Assembly: GCF_001509485.1 (NCBI RefSeq)
Contig: NZ_LLZI01000101.1
Location: forward strand, 23,249-87,248
Reading direction: 5' to 3'
DNA length: 64,000 nt
From: Streptomyces sp. NRRL F-4489
GTDB taxonomy: Bacteria; Actinomycetota; Actinomycetes; Streptomycetales; Streptomycetaceae
Part shown: positions 19,473 to 28,262 of the stretch, one piece after another
Layout of the letters: every line of letters begins with the position of its first letter
How positions within the stretch are numbered: position 1 is the first letter of the stretch
Notes under the pieces: model-generated
Seen by the model: only the letters and a program-made list of their open reading frames with translations
Told to the model about the DNA's origin: nothing
The model's database searches: none
Position numbers and translations under genes: made by a program

Positions 19473-21050
19473 ATGAGCACACAGCACGGACCACACGGAC
19501 ACGGACCGGCGCCCGGGCCGCACGGGCAAGGGGCGGAGACGCGCCGGGACCGCGGCGTCCTGCGGACCAAGACGATCGAGCAGTCGATCCGGGACACCGA
19601 GGAGCCCGAGCACGCCCTCAAGAAGTCCCTCTCGGCGCTCGACCTGACCGTCTTCGGCGTCGGCGTGGTCATCGGCACCGGCATCTTCGTGCTCACCGGG
19701 AAGATCGCCAAGGAGCAGGCGGGCCCGGCCGTCGCGGTCTCCTTCGTCGTCGCCGGCGTGGTCTGCGCGCTGGCGGCGCTGTGCTACGCGGAGTTCGCCT
19801 CCACCGTCCCGGTCGCCGGCTCGGCCTACACCTTCGCCTACGCGTCGCTGGGCGAACTGCCCGCCTGGATCATCGGCTGGGACCTCATCCTGGAGCTGGC
19901 CCTGGGCTGCGCGGTGGTCTCCGTCGGCTGGTCCGGCTACGTCCGCTCGCTGCTGGACAGCGCCGGGCTGCACCTGCCGCCGGTGCTGTCCGGGAGCCAC
20001 GGCGGGCGGTTCGGCTTCGACCTGCTCGCCTGCGTCCTGGTGCTGGTGATCACCGCGGTCCTGGTGCTCGGCATGAAGCTCTCCTCCCGGGTGACGTCGG
20101 TCGTCGTCGGCGTCAAGGTGACGGTGGTGCTGCTGGTCGTCGTCGCCGGCGCGTTCTTCGTCACCGGCGCCAACTACCAGCCGTTCATCCCGCCGAGCCG
20201 GCCCACCGCGGGCGGCGGCGGACTGGCCGCGCCGCTCGCCCAGCTGATGTTCGGCTTCACCCCGTCGAACTTCGGCGTGATGGGCATCTTCACCGCCGCC
20301 GCGGTGGTCTTCTTCGCGTTCATCGGCTTCGACATCGTGGCCACCGCGGCCGAGGAGACCCGCAATCCGCAGCGCGACGTACCGCGCGGCATCCTCGGCT
20401 CCCTGGCCCTCTGCACGCTGCTCTACGTCGCGGTGTCGGTGGTCGTCACCGGCATGGAGAAGTACGACACGCTCTCCGTGGACGCGCCGCTCGCGGACGC
20501 CTTCAAGCACGTCGGGTACCCGTTCTTCGCGGGCCTGATCAGCTTCGGCGCGGCGGTCGGCCTGACCTCGGTCTGCATGATCCTGCTGCTCGGCCAGAGC
20601 CGGGTGTTCTTCGCGATGAGCCGGGACGGGCTGCTGCCGCAGCTCTTCTCCCGCGTGCACCCGAAGTTCGGCACCCCGCACCGCTCGACCATCCTGCTCG
20701 GCGCGGTCGTCGCGGTGGTCTCCGGCTTCACCTCCATCGACGTGCTGGCCGAACTCGTCAACATCGGCACGCTGTTCGCGTTCGTGGTGGTCGCCGTGGG
20801 CGTGGTGCTGCTGCGCCGGGCCCGGCCCGATCTGCCGCGCGCCTTCCGGACGCCATTCGTGCCGTTCGTCCCGGTGCTGTCGGTGCTCGCCTCGCTCTGG
20901 CTGATGCTCAATCTGCCCGCCGAGACCTGGATCCGCTTCGCGATCTGGATGGCCGCCGGTGTCGTGCTGTACGTCCTCTACGGGCGCCACCGCAGCCGGC
21001 TCGCCGTCCGGCTGCGGGCCCGGCGGGACGCGGCCGCCGGCCGCCCGTAA
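19473..21050 (+). CDS. APC-superfamily amino acid permease (cationic amino acid transporter type)
   Basis: A 525-residue membrane transporter with about 12 transmembrane helices. The first ~55 residues are a hydrophilic His/Gly/Pro-rich cytoplasmic tail. The conserved APC start motif FGVGVVIGTGIFVLTG is in the first helix (about residues 68-83), followed by AGPAVAVSFVVAGVVCALAALCYAEFAS and VPVAGSAYTFAYASLGELPAWIIGWDLILE, which are characteristic of the CAT/YfnA branch. FFAFIGFDIVATAAEETRNPQRDVPRGI marks helix 6-7. It likely imports cationic or branched amino acids by proton symport; the substrate is not determinable here. ATG 19473 has GGAGG eight bases upstream. Confidence 0.9.
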   Translation: MSTQHGPHGHGPAPGPHGQGAETRRDRGVLRTKTIEQSIRDTEEPEHALKKSLSALDLTVFGVGVVIGTGIFVLTGKIAKEQAGPAVAVSFVVAGVVCALAALCYAEFASTVPVAGSAYTFAYASLGELPAWIIGWDLILELALGCAVVSVGWSGYVRSLLDSAGLHLPPVLSGSHGGRFGFDLLACVLVLVITAVLVLGMKLSSRVTSVVVGVKVTVVLLVVVAGAFFVTGANYQPFIPPSRPTAGGGGLAAPLAQLMFGFTPSNFGVMGIFTAAAVVFFAFIGFDIVATAAEETRNPQRDVPRGILGSLALCTLLYVAVSVVVTGMEKYDTLSVDAPLADAFKHVGYPFFAGLISFGAAVGLTSVCMILLLGQSRVFFAMSRDGLLPQLFSRVHPKFGTPHRSTILLGAVVAVVSGFTSIDVLAELVNIGTLFAFVVVAVGVVLLRRARPDLPRAFRTPFVPFVPVLSVLASLWLMLNLPAETWIRFAIWMAAGVVLYVLYGRHRSRLAVRLRARRDAAAGRP

Positions 21051-21086
21051 CGGCGCGTCAGGGCCCGCGGGCGCCGCTCCGGGCGG

Positions 21087-21485
21087 CTACGAGGCCCCGC
21101 CGCGCCCCGAACCGCCCCACACCGTCCGCGGGCCCGCCACACGGGCGCCCAGCGCCTGGACCCGCTCGCGCAGACCGCGGTCGGCGGTGACCACCAGGCA
21201 GTCCCGCCCGGCGCCCTCCTCGGCCACCAGCGCGACGATCCGGTCGTCGCCGCTGCCGTCCGCCGCCACCACCCGCACGTCCTCGACGGAGTCCACCCCG
21301 CGCGCCGCGCCCTCGACCACCAGCACCAGCTCCAGCGGCGGCCCGGCCAGCCCGGGCAGGCCCGCGGCGGCGTAGCGGACCAGGCCGTCCCGCAGCCGCT
21401 CGGCCGCGCCGCGGCGGTCCCGCCACCAGCCGTCGGGCACCGAGCCGACGACGTTCGCGGCATCCACAATGACCAAGGAATCCAT
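21087..21485 (-). CDS. NYN/PIN-like domain protein
   Basis: A small protein of 132 residues with the look of an NYN/PIN-type nuclease fold. The N-terminal strand LVIVDAANVVGSVPDGWWRD carries an early Asp, further acidic residues follow in LVVEGAARGVDSVEDVRVVAADGSGDD, and the last strand is CLVVTADRGLRERVQALGA, placing Asp residues as in the metal site of PIN domains. RNA cleavage is possible but not shown. Such proteins are conserved next to fatty-acid oxidation genes in Streptomyces, without a known role as far as I recall. The ATG at 21485 is chosen because MDSLVIVDAANV is the natural start of the fold. The ribosome binding site is weak (GGCGGT). Confidence 0.7.
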   Translation of the reverse strand: MDSLVIVDAANVVGSVPDGWWRDRRGAAERLRDGLVRYAAAGLPGLAGPPLELVLVVEGAARGVDSVEDVRVVAADGSGDDRIVALVAEEGAGRDCLVVTADRGLRERVQALGARVAGPRTVWGGSGRGGAS

Positions 21486-21529
21486 ACCGCCAGCCTGCCA
21501 CGGCCGCCGCGCGGGCCCGTACACACGAC

Positions 21530-21566
21530 GGCGCGCGGCCGGCTCCACCGAGCCGGGCCGCGCGCC
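21530..21566 (-). terminator. Terminator downstream of fadB
   Basis: GGCGCGCGGCCGGCT (21530-21544) pairs with AGCCGGGCCGCGCGCC (21551-21566) with one bulged base and a 6-base loop. It lies just past the end of the minus-strand fadB-like gene, which ends at 21589. Confidence 0.8.
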
Positions 21567-21588
21567 CTGTGCCGTGCCGCGGGGTCCG

Positions 21589-23721
21589 CTACGCGGGCAC
21601 GCTCGCGATGCCCGGGGCGAGGAACTTCTTGCCCGTCACCCGCTCCGAGACGCCCTCGCGGTCCAGGTACGGCGTGATGCCGCCCAGGTGGAAGGGCCAG
21701 CCGGCGCCGGTGATCAGGCACAGGTCGATGTCCTGCGCCTCGGCCACCACGCCCTCGTCCAGCATCAGCCGGATCTCCTGCGCGACGGCGTCCAGCACCC
21801 GGTCGCGGACCTGCTCCTCGGTGAGGACCACGTCGCCCTGCTTCAGCAGCGCGGCGACCTCCGGGTCCAGCTCCGGCTTGCCGGAGTCGTAGACGTAGAA
21901 GCCGCGCTTGCCGGCCTCCACGACCGCCTTGAGGTTCGGCGAGACGGTGAAGCGGTCCGGGAACGCGCCGTGCAGCGTCTCGGAGACGTGCAGGCCGATC
22001 GCCGGGCCGACCAGCTCCAGCAGCACCAGCGGCGACATCGGCAGGCCGAGCGGCTCGACGGCCTTCTCGGCGGTGGCCACCGGGGTGCCCTCGTCGATGA
22101 CGTTCTGGATCTCGCCCATGAAGCGGGTCAGGATGCGGTTGACGACGAACGCCGGGGCGTCCTTGACCAGCACCGCGGTCTTCTTCAGCTTCTTCGCGAC
22201 ACCGAACGCCGTCGCGAGCGCCGCGTCGTCGGTCCGCTCGCCGCGCACGATCTCCAGGAGCGGCAGGATCGCGACCGGGTTGAAGAAGTGGAAGCCGACC
22301 ACGCGCTCGGGGTGCTTCAGCTTCGACGCCATCTCGGTCACCGAGAGGGACGAGGTGTTCGTCGCCAGGATCGCGTGGGCGGGGGCCACGGCCTCCACCT
22401 CGGCGAAGACCTGCTGCTTGACGCCGATCTCCTCGAAGACGGCCTCGATGATGAAGTCCGCGTCCGCGAAGCCCTCGGCCTTGTCCAGCACACCGGAGAC
22501 CAGCGCCTTGAGGCGGTTGGCCTTGTCCTGGTTGATGCGGCCCTTGCCGAGCAGCTTGTCGATCTCGGCGTGGACGTAGCCCACACCCTTGTCGACGCGC
22601 TCCTGGTCGATGTCGGTCAGCACGACCGGCACCTCAAGGCGGCGCAGGAAGAGCAGCGCGAGCTGCGAGGCCATCAGGCCCGCGCCCACGACGCCGACCT
22701 TGGTGACCGGGCGCGCGAGGTTCTTGTCCGGCGCACCGGCCGGGCGCTTGGCGCGCTTCTGCACGAGGTTGAACGCGTAGATACCGGCGCGCAGTTCGCC
22801 GCCCATGATCAGGTCGGCGAGCGCCTGGTCCTCGGCGTCGAAGCCCTTCTGCAGGTCGCCGTTCTTGGACGCCGCGATGATGTCGAGCGCGCGGTACGCC
22901 GCCGGGGCAGCGCCGTGCACCTTCGAGTCGGCGATGAACTTACCGCGCGCGACGGCCTGGTCCCAGGCTTCACCGCGGTCGACGACCGGACGCTCGACCT
23001 CGACGTCGCCCTTGAGGACGTTCGCGGTCCAGATCAGCGACTGCTCCAGGAAGTCCGCGCCCTCGAACAGCGCGTCGGCGATGCCGAGCTCGAAGACCTG
23101 CTGCCCCTTGAGCTGCTTGTTCTGGTTGAGCGAGTTCTCGATGATCACCGAGACGGCCTTGTCCGCGCCGATGAGGTTCGGCAGCAGCGTGCAGCCGCCC
23201 CAGCCCGGCACCAGGCCGAGGAAGACCTCGGGCAGCGAGAAGGCGGGCAGCGCCTTGGAGACCGTGCGGTAGGTGCAGTGCAGACCGACCTCGACACCGC
23301 CGCCCATCGCCGCGCCATTGTAGTACGCGAAGGTCGGCACGGCGAGCCCGGACAGCCGCTTGAAGACGTCGTGGCCGCCCTTGCCGATGGCCAGCGCGTC
23401 CTCGTGCCGCTTGAGCAGCTCCACGCCCTTGAGGTCGGCGCCGACCGCGAAGATGAACGGCTTGCCGGTGACGCCGACACCGACGATGCCGCCCTCGGCG
23501 GCCTCCTTCTCGACCTGGTCGATCGCGGCGTTGAGGTTCGCCAGCGAGGCCGGGCCGAAGGTGGTCGGCTTGGTGTGGTCCAGGCCGTTGTCCAGCGTGA
23601 TCAGCGCGAACTTACCGGCGTTGAAAGGCAGTTCGAGGTGGCGTACGTGCGCGGAGGTGACGACCTCGTCGGGGAAGAGGTCGGAGGCACCCTTGAGGAG
23701 CTCGGCGGTGGTGGTGCTCAC
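21589..23721 (-). CDS. fadB: Fatty acid oxidation complex alpha subunit (enoyl-CoA hydratase / 3-hydroxyacyl-CoA dehydrogenase)
   Basis: Bifunctional beta-oxidation enzyme, 710 residues. The N-terminal crotonase domain (to ~320) shows the oxyanion-hole region GKPFIFAVGADLKG and AYYNGAAMGGGVEVGLHCTYR, with the acidic FSLPEVFLGLVPGWGG. The C-terminal NAD-binding domain has GVVGAGLMASQLALLFLRR (a GxGxxA Rossmann motif near residue 343), SSLSVTEMASKLKHPERVVGFHFFNP with the catalytic His, and VKDAPAFVVNRIL. It converts enoyl-CoA to 3-ketoacyl-CoA, which the thiolase encoded upstream cleaves. The GTG start at 23721 overlaps the thiolase stop codon in a GTGA and has GGGGG upstream, so the two genes are translationally coupled. 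Confidence 0.95.
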   Translation of the reverse strand: MSTTTAELLKGASDLFPDEVVTSAHVRHLELPFNAGKFALITLDNGLDHTKPTTFGPASLANLNAAIDQVEKEAAEGGIVGVGVTGKPFIFAVGADLKGVELLKRHEDALAIGKGGHDVFKRLSGLAVPTFAYYNGAAMGGGVEVGLHCTYRTVSKALPAFSLPEVFLGLVPGWGGCTLLPNLIGADKAVSVIIENSLNQNKQLKGQQVFELGIADALFEGADFLEQSLIWTANVLKGDVEVERPVVDRGEAWDQAVARGKFIADSKVHGAAPAAYRALDIIAASKNGDLQKGFDAEDQALADLIMGGELRAGIYAFNLVQKRAKRPAGAPDKNLARPVTKVGVVGAGLMASQLALLFLRRLEVPVVLTDIDQERVDKGVGYVHAEIDKLLGKGRINQDKANRLKALVSGVLDKAEGFADADFIIEAVFEEIGVKQQVFAEVEAVAPAHAILATNTSSLSVTEMASKLKHPERVVGFHFFNPVAILPLLEIVRGERTDDAALATAFGVAKKLKKTAVLVKDAPAFVVNRILTRFMGEIQNVIDEGTPVATAEKAVEPLGLPMSPLVLLELVGPAIGLHVSETLHGAFPDRFTVSPNLKAVVEAGKRGFYVYDSGKPELDPEVAALLKQGDVVLTEEQVRDRVLDAVAQEIRLMLDEGVVAEAQDIDLCLITGAGWPFHLGGITPYLDREGVSERVTGKKFLAPGIASVPA

Positions 23722-24935
23722 TTGTCCCCCTGGAAGTGCGGGTTTTCCCAGATGACCGTCGCGCCCATGCCGAAGCCGACGCACATGGTGGTGAGGCCGT
23801 AGCGGACCTCGGGCTGCTCCTCGAACTGGCGGGCCAGCTGCGTCATCAGACGCACGCCCGAGGAGGCCAGCGGGTGGCCGAACGCGATCGCGCCGCCGTA
23901 CTGGTTGACGCGCGCGTCGTCGTCCGCGATGCCGTAGTGCTCCAGGAACGCGAGGACCTGGACGGCGAACGCCTCGTTGATCTCGAAGAGGCCGATGTCG
24001 GAGATCGACAGACCCGCCTTGGCGAGCGCCTTCTCCGTGGCCGGGATCGGGCCGTAGCCCATGACCTCCGGCTCGACGCCCGCGAAGGCGTAGGAGACCA
24101 GGCGCATCCTCACCGGGAGGCCGTGCTCCCGGGCGAAGTCCTCGGACGCGATGATCGAGGCGGTGGCACCGTCGTTGAGGCCCGCGGCGTTACCGGCCGT
24201 GACGCGCCCGTGCGTACGGAACGGCGTCTTGAGCCCCGCGAGGTTCTCCAGGGTCGTCCCCGGCCGCATCGGCTCGTCGGCGGTGACCAGGCCCCAACCG
24301 GTCTCGCCGACCTCGGAGTTGGTGTTGCGCACCGAGATCGGGACGAGGTCCTGCTGGATCTTCCCGTTCGCGTACGCCTTCGCCGCCTTCTCCTGCGAGC
24401 GCACGGCGTACTCGTCGGCGCGCCGCTTGGTGATGGACGGGTAGCGGTCGTGCAGATTCTCGGCGGTCATGCCCATGAACAGGGCGGACTCGTCGACGAG
24501 CTTCTCGGACACGAACCGCGGGTTCGGGTCGACGCCCTCGCCCATCGGGTGGCGGCCCATGTGCTCGACACCGCCGGCGATGACGGCGTCGTACGCGCCG
24601 AACGCGATGGAACCGGCGGTGGTGGTGACCGCGGTCAGCGCACCGGCGCACATCCGGTCGATGGAGTAGCCGGGGACCGACTGCGGCAGCCCGGCGAGGA
24701 TGCCGGCGGTGCGGCCGAGGGTCAGGCCCTGGTCGCCGATCTGCGTGGTCGCGGCGATGGCCACCTCGTCGATCTTCGCCGGGTCCAGGTTCGGGTTGCG
24801 GCGCAGCAGCTCCCGGATGGACTTCACAACGAGGTCGTCGGCGCGGGTCTCGTGGTAGATGCCCTTCGGGCCCGCCTTGCCGAACGGGGTGCGGACGCCG
24901 TCGACGAAGACGACGTCCCTAGCGGTACGAGGCAC
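23718..24935 (-). CDS. fadA: Acetyl-CoA C-acyltransferase (beta-oxidation thiolase)
   Basis: Thiolase of 405 residues that cleaves 3-ketoacyl-CoA to acetyl-CoA and a shortened acyl-CoA. Motifs are VPGYSIDRMCAGALTAVTTTAGSI with the nucleophilic Cys, GGVEHMGRHPMGEG, the NEAFAVQVLAFLEHYGI region, GGAIAFGHPLASSGVRL with the catalytic His, and the C-terminal LTTMCVGFGMGATVIWE with the second Cys. I place the start at GTG 24935 because GGAGGAG lies just upstream; the longer reading from 24995 has no support. It is the first gene of a two-gene operon with fadB. The promoter should lie in 24936-25099. Confidence 0.95.
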   Translation of the reverse strand: MPRTARDVVFVDGVRTPFGKAGPKGIYHETRADDLVVKSIRELLRRNPNLDPAKIDEVAIAATTQIGDQGLTLGRTAGILAGLPQSVPGYSIDRMCAGALTAVTTTAGSIAFGAYDAVIAGGVEHMGRHPMGEGVDPNPRFVSEKLVDESALFMGMTAENLHDRYPSITKRRADEYAVRSQEKAAKAYANGKIQQDLVPISVRNTNSEVGETGWGLVTADEPMRPGTTLENLAGLKTPFRTHGRVTAGNAAGLNDGATASIIASEDFAREHGLPVRMRLVSYAFAGVEPEVMGYGPIPATEKALAKAGLSISDIGLFEINEAFAVQVLAFLEHYGIADDDARVNQYGGAIAFGHPLASSGVRLMTQLARQFEEQPEVRYGLTTMCVGFGMGATVIWENPHFQGDK

Positions 24936-25099
24936 GTTGGCTCTCCTCCAGGTGCGGGATGGCACTGCTGCGGGCGCGCCCCGAGGACGCGTCACACGCC
25001 CATGCTACTTACGGGTAACCATGCTGCACACCCCCCTCGCCCGGAGCGGCGAACGTCACACCGCCGGGTGGCCGGAACCCGCCGGGTGCGCGCACGCGA

Positions 25100-25140
25100 A
25101 CGGCCCCGGGCGCGCCGGGGAAGGGCGCGGCCGGGGCCGT
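25100..25140 (-). terminator. Terminator of the RNase D gene
   Basis: ACGGCCCCGG (25100-25109) pairs with CCGGGGCCGT (25131-25140) around a loop that can itself fold. It starts 22 bases beyond the minus-strand stop codon at 25163. Confidence 0.75.
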
Positions 25141-25162
25141 CGGGCGGTGAAGCGGGACCGGG

Positions 25163-26437
25163 TCAGGAGCCGTTGGCCACCAGGGCCTCGGTCAGGACCG
25201 GCGCGGTCAGTTCGATCTGCCAGGGGCGGGCGCCGTGTCCGGCCAGGACATCGGCGACCGCCTCCGGGGTCGGACCGGCCGGCGGCTCCCAGCACAGCCG
25301 GCGCACCGTGTCCGGCGCGATGAGGTTCTCCTGGGGCAGATTCAGCCGCTCGGCGAGCGCCGTCACCGCGGCCCGGGCGGCGGTCAGCCGGGCCGCCGCG
25401 GCCGGGTCCTTGTCGGCCCACGAGCGGGGCGGCGGGGGGCCGTTGAGCGGCTGGCCGGGCTGCGGCAGCTCGCTGTCCGGCAGCGCCCGGGCGCGGTCCA
25501 CGGCGGCCTGCCACTGCTCCAGCTGGCGCCGGCCCATCCGGTGCCCGAAGCCGGGCAGCGCGGCCAGCGCGTGGGCGTTCGGCGGCAGGCCGAGCGCCGC
25601 CTCGATGATCGCCGCGTCGCCGAGGACCTTGCCGGGCGAGACGTCGCGCCGCTGGGCGACCTGGTCGCGCAGCGTCCACAGCTCCCGGACCACCGCCATC
25701 TGCCGGCGCCGGCGCACCTTGTGCATCCCGGACGTGCGGCGCCAGGGGTCCTTGCGGGGCGGCGGCGGGGGAGCGGCGGCGATCGCCGCGAACTCCTGCC
25801 GGGCCCACTCCAGCTTCCCCTGCCGGGTCAGCTCCGCCTCCAGCGCGTCCCGGAGGTCCACCAGCAGCTCCACGTCGAGCGCGGCGTAGCGCAGCCAGGG
25901 CTCGGGCAGCGGGCGGGTGGACCAGTCGACGGCCGAGTGGCCCTTCTCCAGGGCGTAGCCGAGGACGTTCTCCACCATGGCGCCCAGGCCCACCCGGGCG
26001 AAACCGGCCAGCCGCCCGGCCAGCTCGGTGTCGAACAGCTTGTCCGGGACCATCCCTATGTCGCGCAGGCAGGGCAGGTCCTGGGTGGCGGCGTGCAGCA
26101 CCCACTCGGCATCGGAGATCGCCGCGCCGAGGGCGGAGAGGTCGGGCACGCCGACCGGGTCGATCAGGACGCTGCCGGCGCCCTCGCGGCGCAGCTGGAC
26201 GAGGTAGGCGCGCTGGCCGTAGCGGTAGCCCGAGGCGCGCTCGGCGTCCACGGCGACCGGGCCGCGGCCGGCCGCGAAGGCGGCGACGACCTCGGCGAAC
26301 GCCTCCGGGGTCGCGGTCACCGGCGGGATGCCCTCGCGGGGTTCCAGTAGGGGTACCGGCGCCGGTCGGGAATCGGGAGGCGATTCTCCGGGTGCTCGCA
26401 GTGTCGTGTCTGCTGCGGTCTTTTGGGCGTCGGTCAC
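25163..26437 (-). CDS. rnd: Ribonuclease D family exonuclease with HRDC domain
   Basis: A 424-residue 3'-5' exoribonuclease of the DEDD class, expected to trim tRNA and other structured RNAs. The DEDD residues fall in VAVDAERASGYRYGQRAYLVQL (Asp and Glu, about residues 61-66), HAATQDLPCLRDIG (Asp) and WLRYAALDVELLVDL, where the final Asp precedes the terminal motif. An HRDC RNA/DNA-binding domain follows (LWTLRDQVAQRRDVSPGKVLGDAAIIEAA, about residues 255-283). The C-terminal ~120 residues are Ala/Pro-rich and typical of actinobacterial members. GTG 26437 is the start. The gene is separated from the fad operon by a terminator and from the regulator gene by 83 bp. Confidence 0.9.
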   Translation of the reverse strand: MTDAQKTAADTTLRAPGESPPDSRPAPVPLLEPREGIPPVTATPEAFAEVVAAFAAGRGPVAVDAERASGYRYGQRAYLVQLRREGAGSVLIDPVGVPDLSALGAAISDAEWVLHAATQDLPCLRDIGMVPDKLFDTELAGRLAGFARVGLGAMVENVLGYALEKGHSAVDWSTRPLPEPWLRYAALDVELLVDLRDALEAELTRQGKLEWARQEFAAIAAAPPPPPRKDPWRRTSGMHKVRRRRQMAVVRELWTLRDQVAQRRDVSPGKVLGDAAIIEAALGLPPNAHALAALPGFGHRMGRRQLEQWQAAVDRARALPDSELPQPGQPLNGPPPPRSWADKDPAAAARLTAARAAVTALAERLNLPQENLIAPDTVRRLCWEPPAGPTPEAVADVLAGHGARPWQIELTAPVLTEALVANGS

Positions 26438-26519
26438 CAGTCAAGGGTATCTGTGGATGCGCGTCGCCCGTCGGGGGAATCTTCCCTCGACGGGCGGGAC
26501 GGGGTGAGCGGTGGGGTTT

Positions 26520-27182
26520 TCAGTGGATGATGCCGGTGCGCAGCGCGACCGCCACCATTCCGGCGCGGTCGCCGGTGCCGAGCTTGCGGGCGATCCGGGC
26601 GAGGTGGCTCTTCACGGTCAGCGCGGACAGCCCCATCGAGACGCCGATCGCCTTGTTGGACTGGCCCTCCGCCACCAGCCGCAACACCTCGACCTCGCGT
26701 CCGGAGAGCTCGCGGTAGCCGCCGGGGTGCCCCGGCGCGCCGGGCGGGCGGCGCTGCATCCGGGCGGCGTTGGCGCCGATCGGGGCGGCGCCCGGCCGGC
26801 CCGGCAGGCCGAGGTTGGTGCGGGTGCCGGTGACGACGTAGCCCTTGACGCCGCCGGCCAGCGCGTTGCGCACCGCGCCGATGTCGTCCGCTGCGGACAG
26901 CGCGAGCCCGTTGGGCCAGCCGGCCGCCCGGGTCTCGGACAGCAGGGTCAGGCCGGAGCCGTCGGGAAGGTGGACGTCGGCGACGCAGATGTCGCGCGGG
27001 TTGCCGATGCGGGGTCGGGCCTCCGCGATGGACGACGCCTCGATCACGTCGCGCACGCCGAGGGCCCACAGGTGGCGGGTGACGGTGGAGCGGACGCGGG
27101 GGTCGGCCACGACGACCATGGCGGTCGGCTTGTTCGGGCGGTAGGCGACCAGGCTCGAAGGCTGCTCAAGGAGAACTGACAC
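26520..27182 (-). CDS. Orphan response regulator, LuxR/NarL type
   Basis: A 220-residue DNA-binding regulator. The receiver domain has Asp27 at the end of strand 1, candidate phospho-acceptor Asp69 in VADVHLPDG, Ser96 in ALSAADD and Lys113 in GVKGYVVTG. Only one acidic residue is seen where two are usual, so phosphorylation may be atypical. A Gly/Pro/Arg-rich linker (about 121-155) precedes the LuxR HTH (LSGREVEVLRLVAEGQSNKAIG ... VKSHLARIARKL). No histidine kinase gene is adjacent. AGGAGG lies four bases before GTG 27182. This gene is conserved beside RNase D and DUF3000 in Streptomyces; its targets are unknown to me. Confidence 0.88.
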   Translation of the reverse strand: MSVLLEQPSSLVAYRPNKPTAMVVVADPRVRSTVTRHLWALGVRDVIEASSIAEARPRIGNPRDICVADVHLPDGSGLTLLSETRAAGWPNGLALSAADDIGAVRNALAGGVKGYVVTGTRTNLGLPGRPGAAPIGANAARMQRRPPGAPGHPGGYRELSGREVEVLRLVAEGQSNKAIGVSMGLSALTVKSHLARIARKLGTGDRAGMVAVALRTGIIH

Positions 27183-27413
27183 CGGGCCTCCTGGGGAGTG
27201 GCGGGGACGGAAGCCGGCTGGGGAAAGCCGGAATGATCCGTGTTTGAAGGGTCACTGACCTCTTCGGCAGTAAACCGGCGGGACTTTAGACTTTGATCAC
27301 GATTTAGTTAGGGGCAATTCGGGCAAATCGGATGCGTGAGCGATCAAGGTGAGCACGCAGTGCACATCGAGGTGATCACAGGCGTACGCGATGCCGTCCG
27401 GAACCGGAAACGG
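27183..27413. promoter_or_regulatory. AT-rich upstream region of the orphan response regulator
   Basis: This stretch is clearly less GC-rich than its surroundings between 27225 and 27340 (for example GACTTTAGACTTTGATCACG), as promoters in Streptomyces often are. It should contain the minus-strand promoter of the response regulator. A short plus-strand frame from GTG 27336 lacks a ribosome binding site and any known product. Confidence 0.5.
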
Positions 27414-27453
27414 CGGATGCCGCGCGCCCGGCCTCCCGGACACGCGGCATCCG
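27414..27453 (-). terminator. Terminator of the DUF3000 gene
   Basis: CGGATGCCGCG (27414-27424) pairs perfectly with CGCGGCATCCG (27443-27453). It lies 50 bases beyond the stop codon of the minus-strand DUF3000 gene. Confidence 0.75.
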
Positions 27454-27503
27454 ACACCGCTCCGTACGTATGTCCCCGCGTGCTGCGCCGCTCTTTCTCC
27501 CGC

Positions 27504-28160
27504 TCAGCGGGCCTGCGGACCGCGCCGCTGCGGCAGCGGCACCACCCCGCCGCCCGGGGCCGCGTCCAGCGGCGCCGGCGGCAGCCCCGCCACCTGGCAC
27601 AGCAGATCGCACCAGGCCGCCAGGTGCGCCGCCAGGTCCGGCACCCCGCCCGGCCCCTCGGCCGGCGTCCACGACGCCCGGATCTCGATCTGGGTCGCCG
27701 GCTCGCGCGGCGCCAGCCCGCCGAAGTAGTGCGACCCGGCCCGGGTGACCGTGCCGCTCGGCGCGCCGTAGCGCACCCCGCGCGCCTCCAGCGCCCCCGT
27801 CAGCCAGGACCATGACACGTCCGGAAGCAGCGGATCGGTGCCCATCTCCGGCTCCAGCTCCGCCCGGGCCAGCGTCACCACCCGGAACGTGCCCTGCCAG
27901 GTCTCGTCGCCGGCCGGCTGGTGCAGCACCACCAGCCGCCCGTCCGCCAGATCGCGGTCCTCCCCGCCCGGCCCGCCGCCGCGCTCCACCACCGTCGCCT
28001 CCAGCGCGTACGCGTACGGGGCGAGCCGTTTGGGGGCGGGCGTCGGGCCGGTCTCGATCTCCGGCCGCAGTCGTGCCGCGCGGAGCGCCTCGACCGCCTG
28101 ACGGAAGGGGATCGGGGTCTCGTCCGCGCTGTCCGCGAGGTGTTCGTGAGCCGCAGCCAT
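27504..28160 (-). CDS. DUF3000 family protein
   Basis: A 218-residue cytosolic protein of the actinobacterial DUF3000 family. Recognisable stretches are [21 protein letters not shown] near the N-terminus, [16 protein letters not shown] and [31 protein letters not shown] in the second half. It has no signal peptide or transmembrane helix. The family has no established function; it is nearly always divergent from hemE in Streptomyces, as here, with 102 bp between the two starts. ATG 28160 is chosen as the start of the recognisable protein. The very long upstream extension of the frame is antisense to hemE and the neighbouring flavoprotein gene and is not coding. Confidence 0.88.
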   Translation of the reverse strand: MAAAHEHLADSADETPIPFRQAVEALRAARLRPEIETGPTPAPKRLAPYAYALEATVVERGGGPGGEDRDLADGRLVVLHQPAGDETWQGTFRVVTLARAELEPEMGTDPLLPDVSWSWLTGALEARGVRYGAPSGTVTRAGSHYFGGLAPREPATQIEIRASWTPAEGPGGVPDLAAHLAAWCDLLCQVAGLPPAPLDAAPGGGVVPLPQRRGPQAR

Positions 28161-28262
28161 GCCCGGAAGGGTAGGCGGAAGACGGCGTTCATACGGGGAG
28201 GACACCCGGTGCGCGCGTCGCCCATTCGGAGGTGCCGCGGGGAGCGTGCGAAGATTTGCCGC

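Noticed and set aside
21058..21501. Alternative minus-strand frame over the NYN/PIN-like gene
   Set aside because: Its product is Gly/Arg/Ala low complexity, whereas the 21087-21485 frame has clear alternating strands and conserved acidic residues.
25056..26444. Second minus-strand frame across the RNase D gene
   Set aside because: It encodes Arg/Gly/Pro-rich sequence, while the overlapping frame contains all exonuclease and HRDC motifs.
27336..27815. Plus-strand frame from GTG 27336 (MSDQGEHAVHIEVITG)
   Set aside because: The beginning looks protein-like, but it runs into DNA antisense to DUF3000, lacks a ribosome binding site and crosses the DUF3000 terminator.
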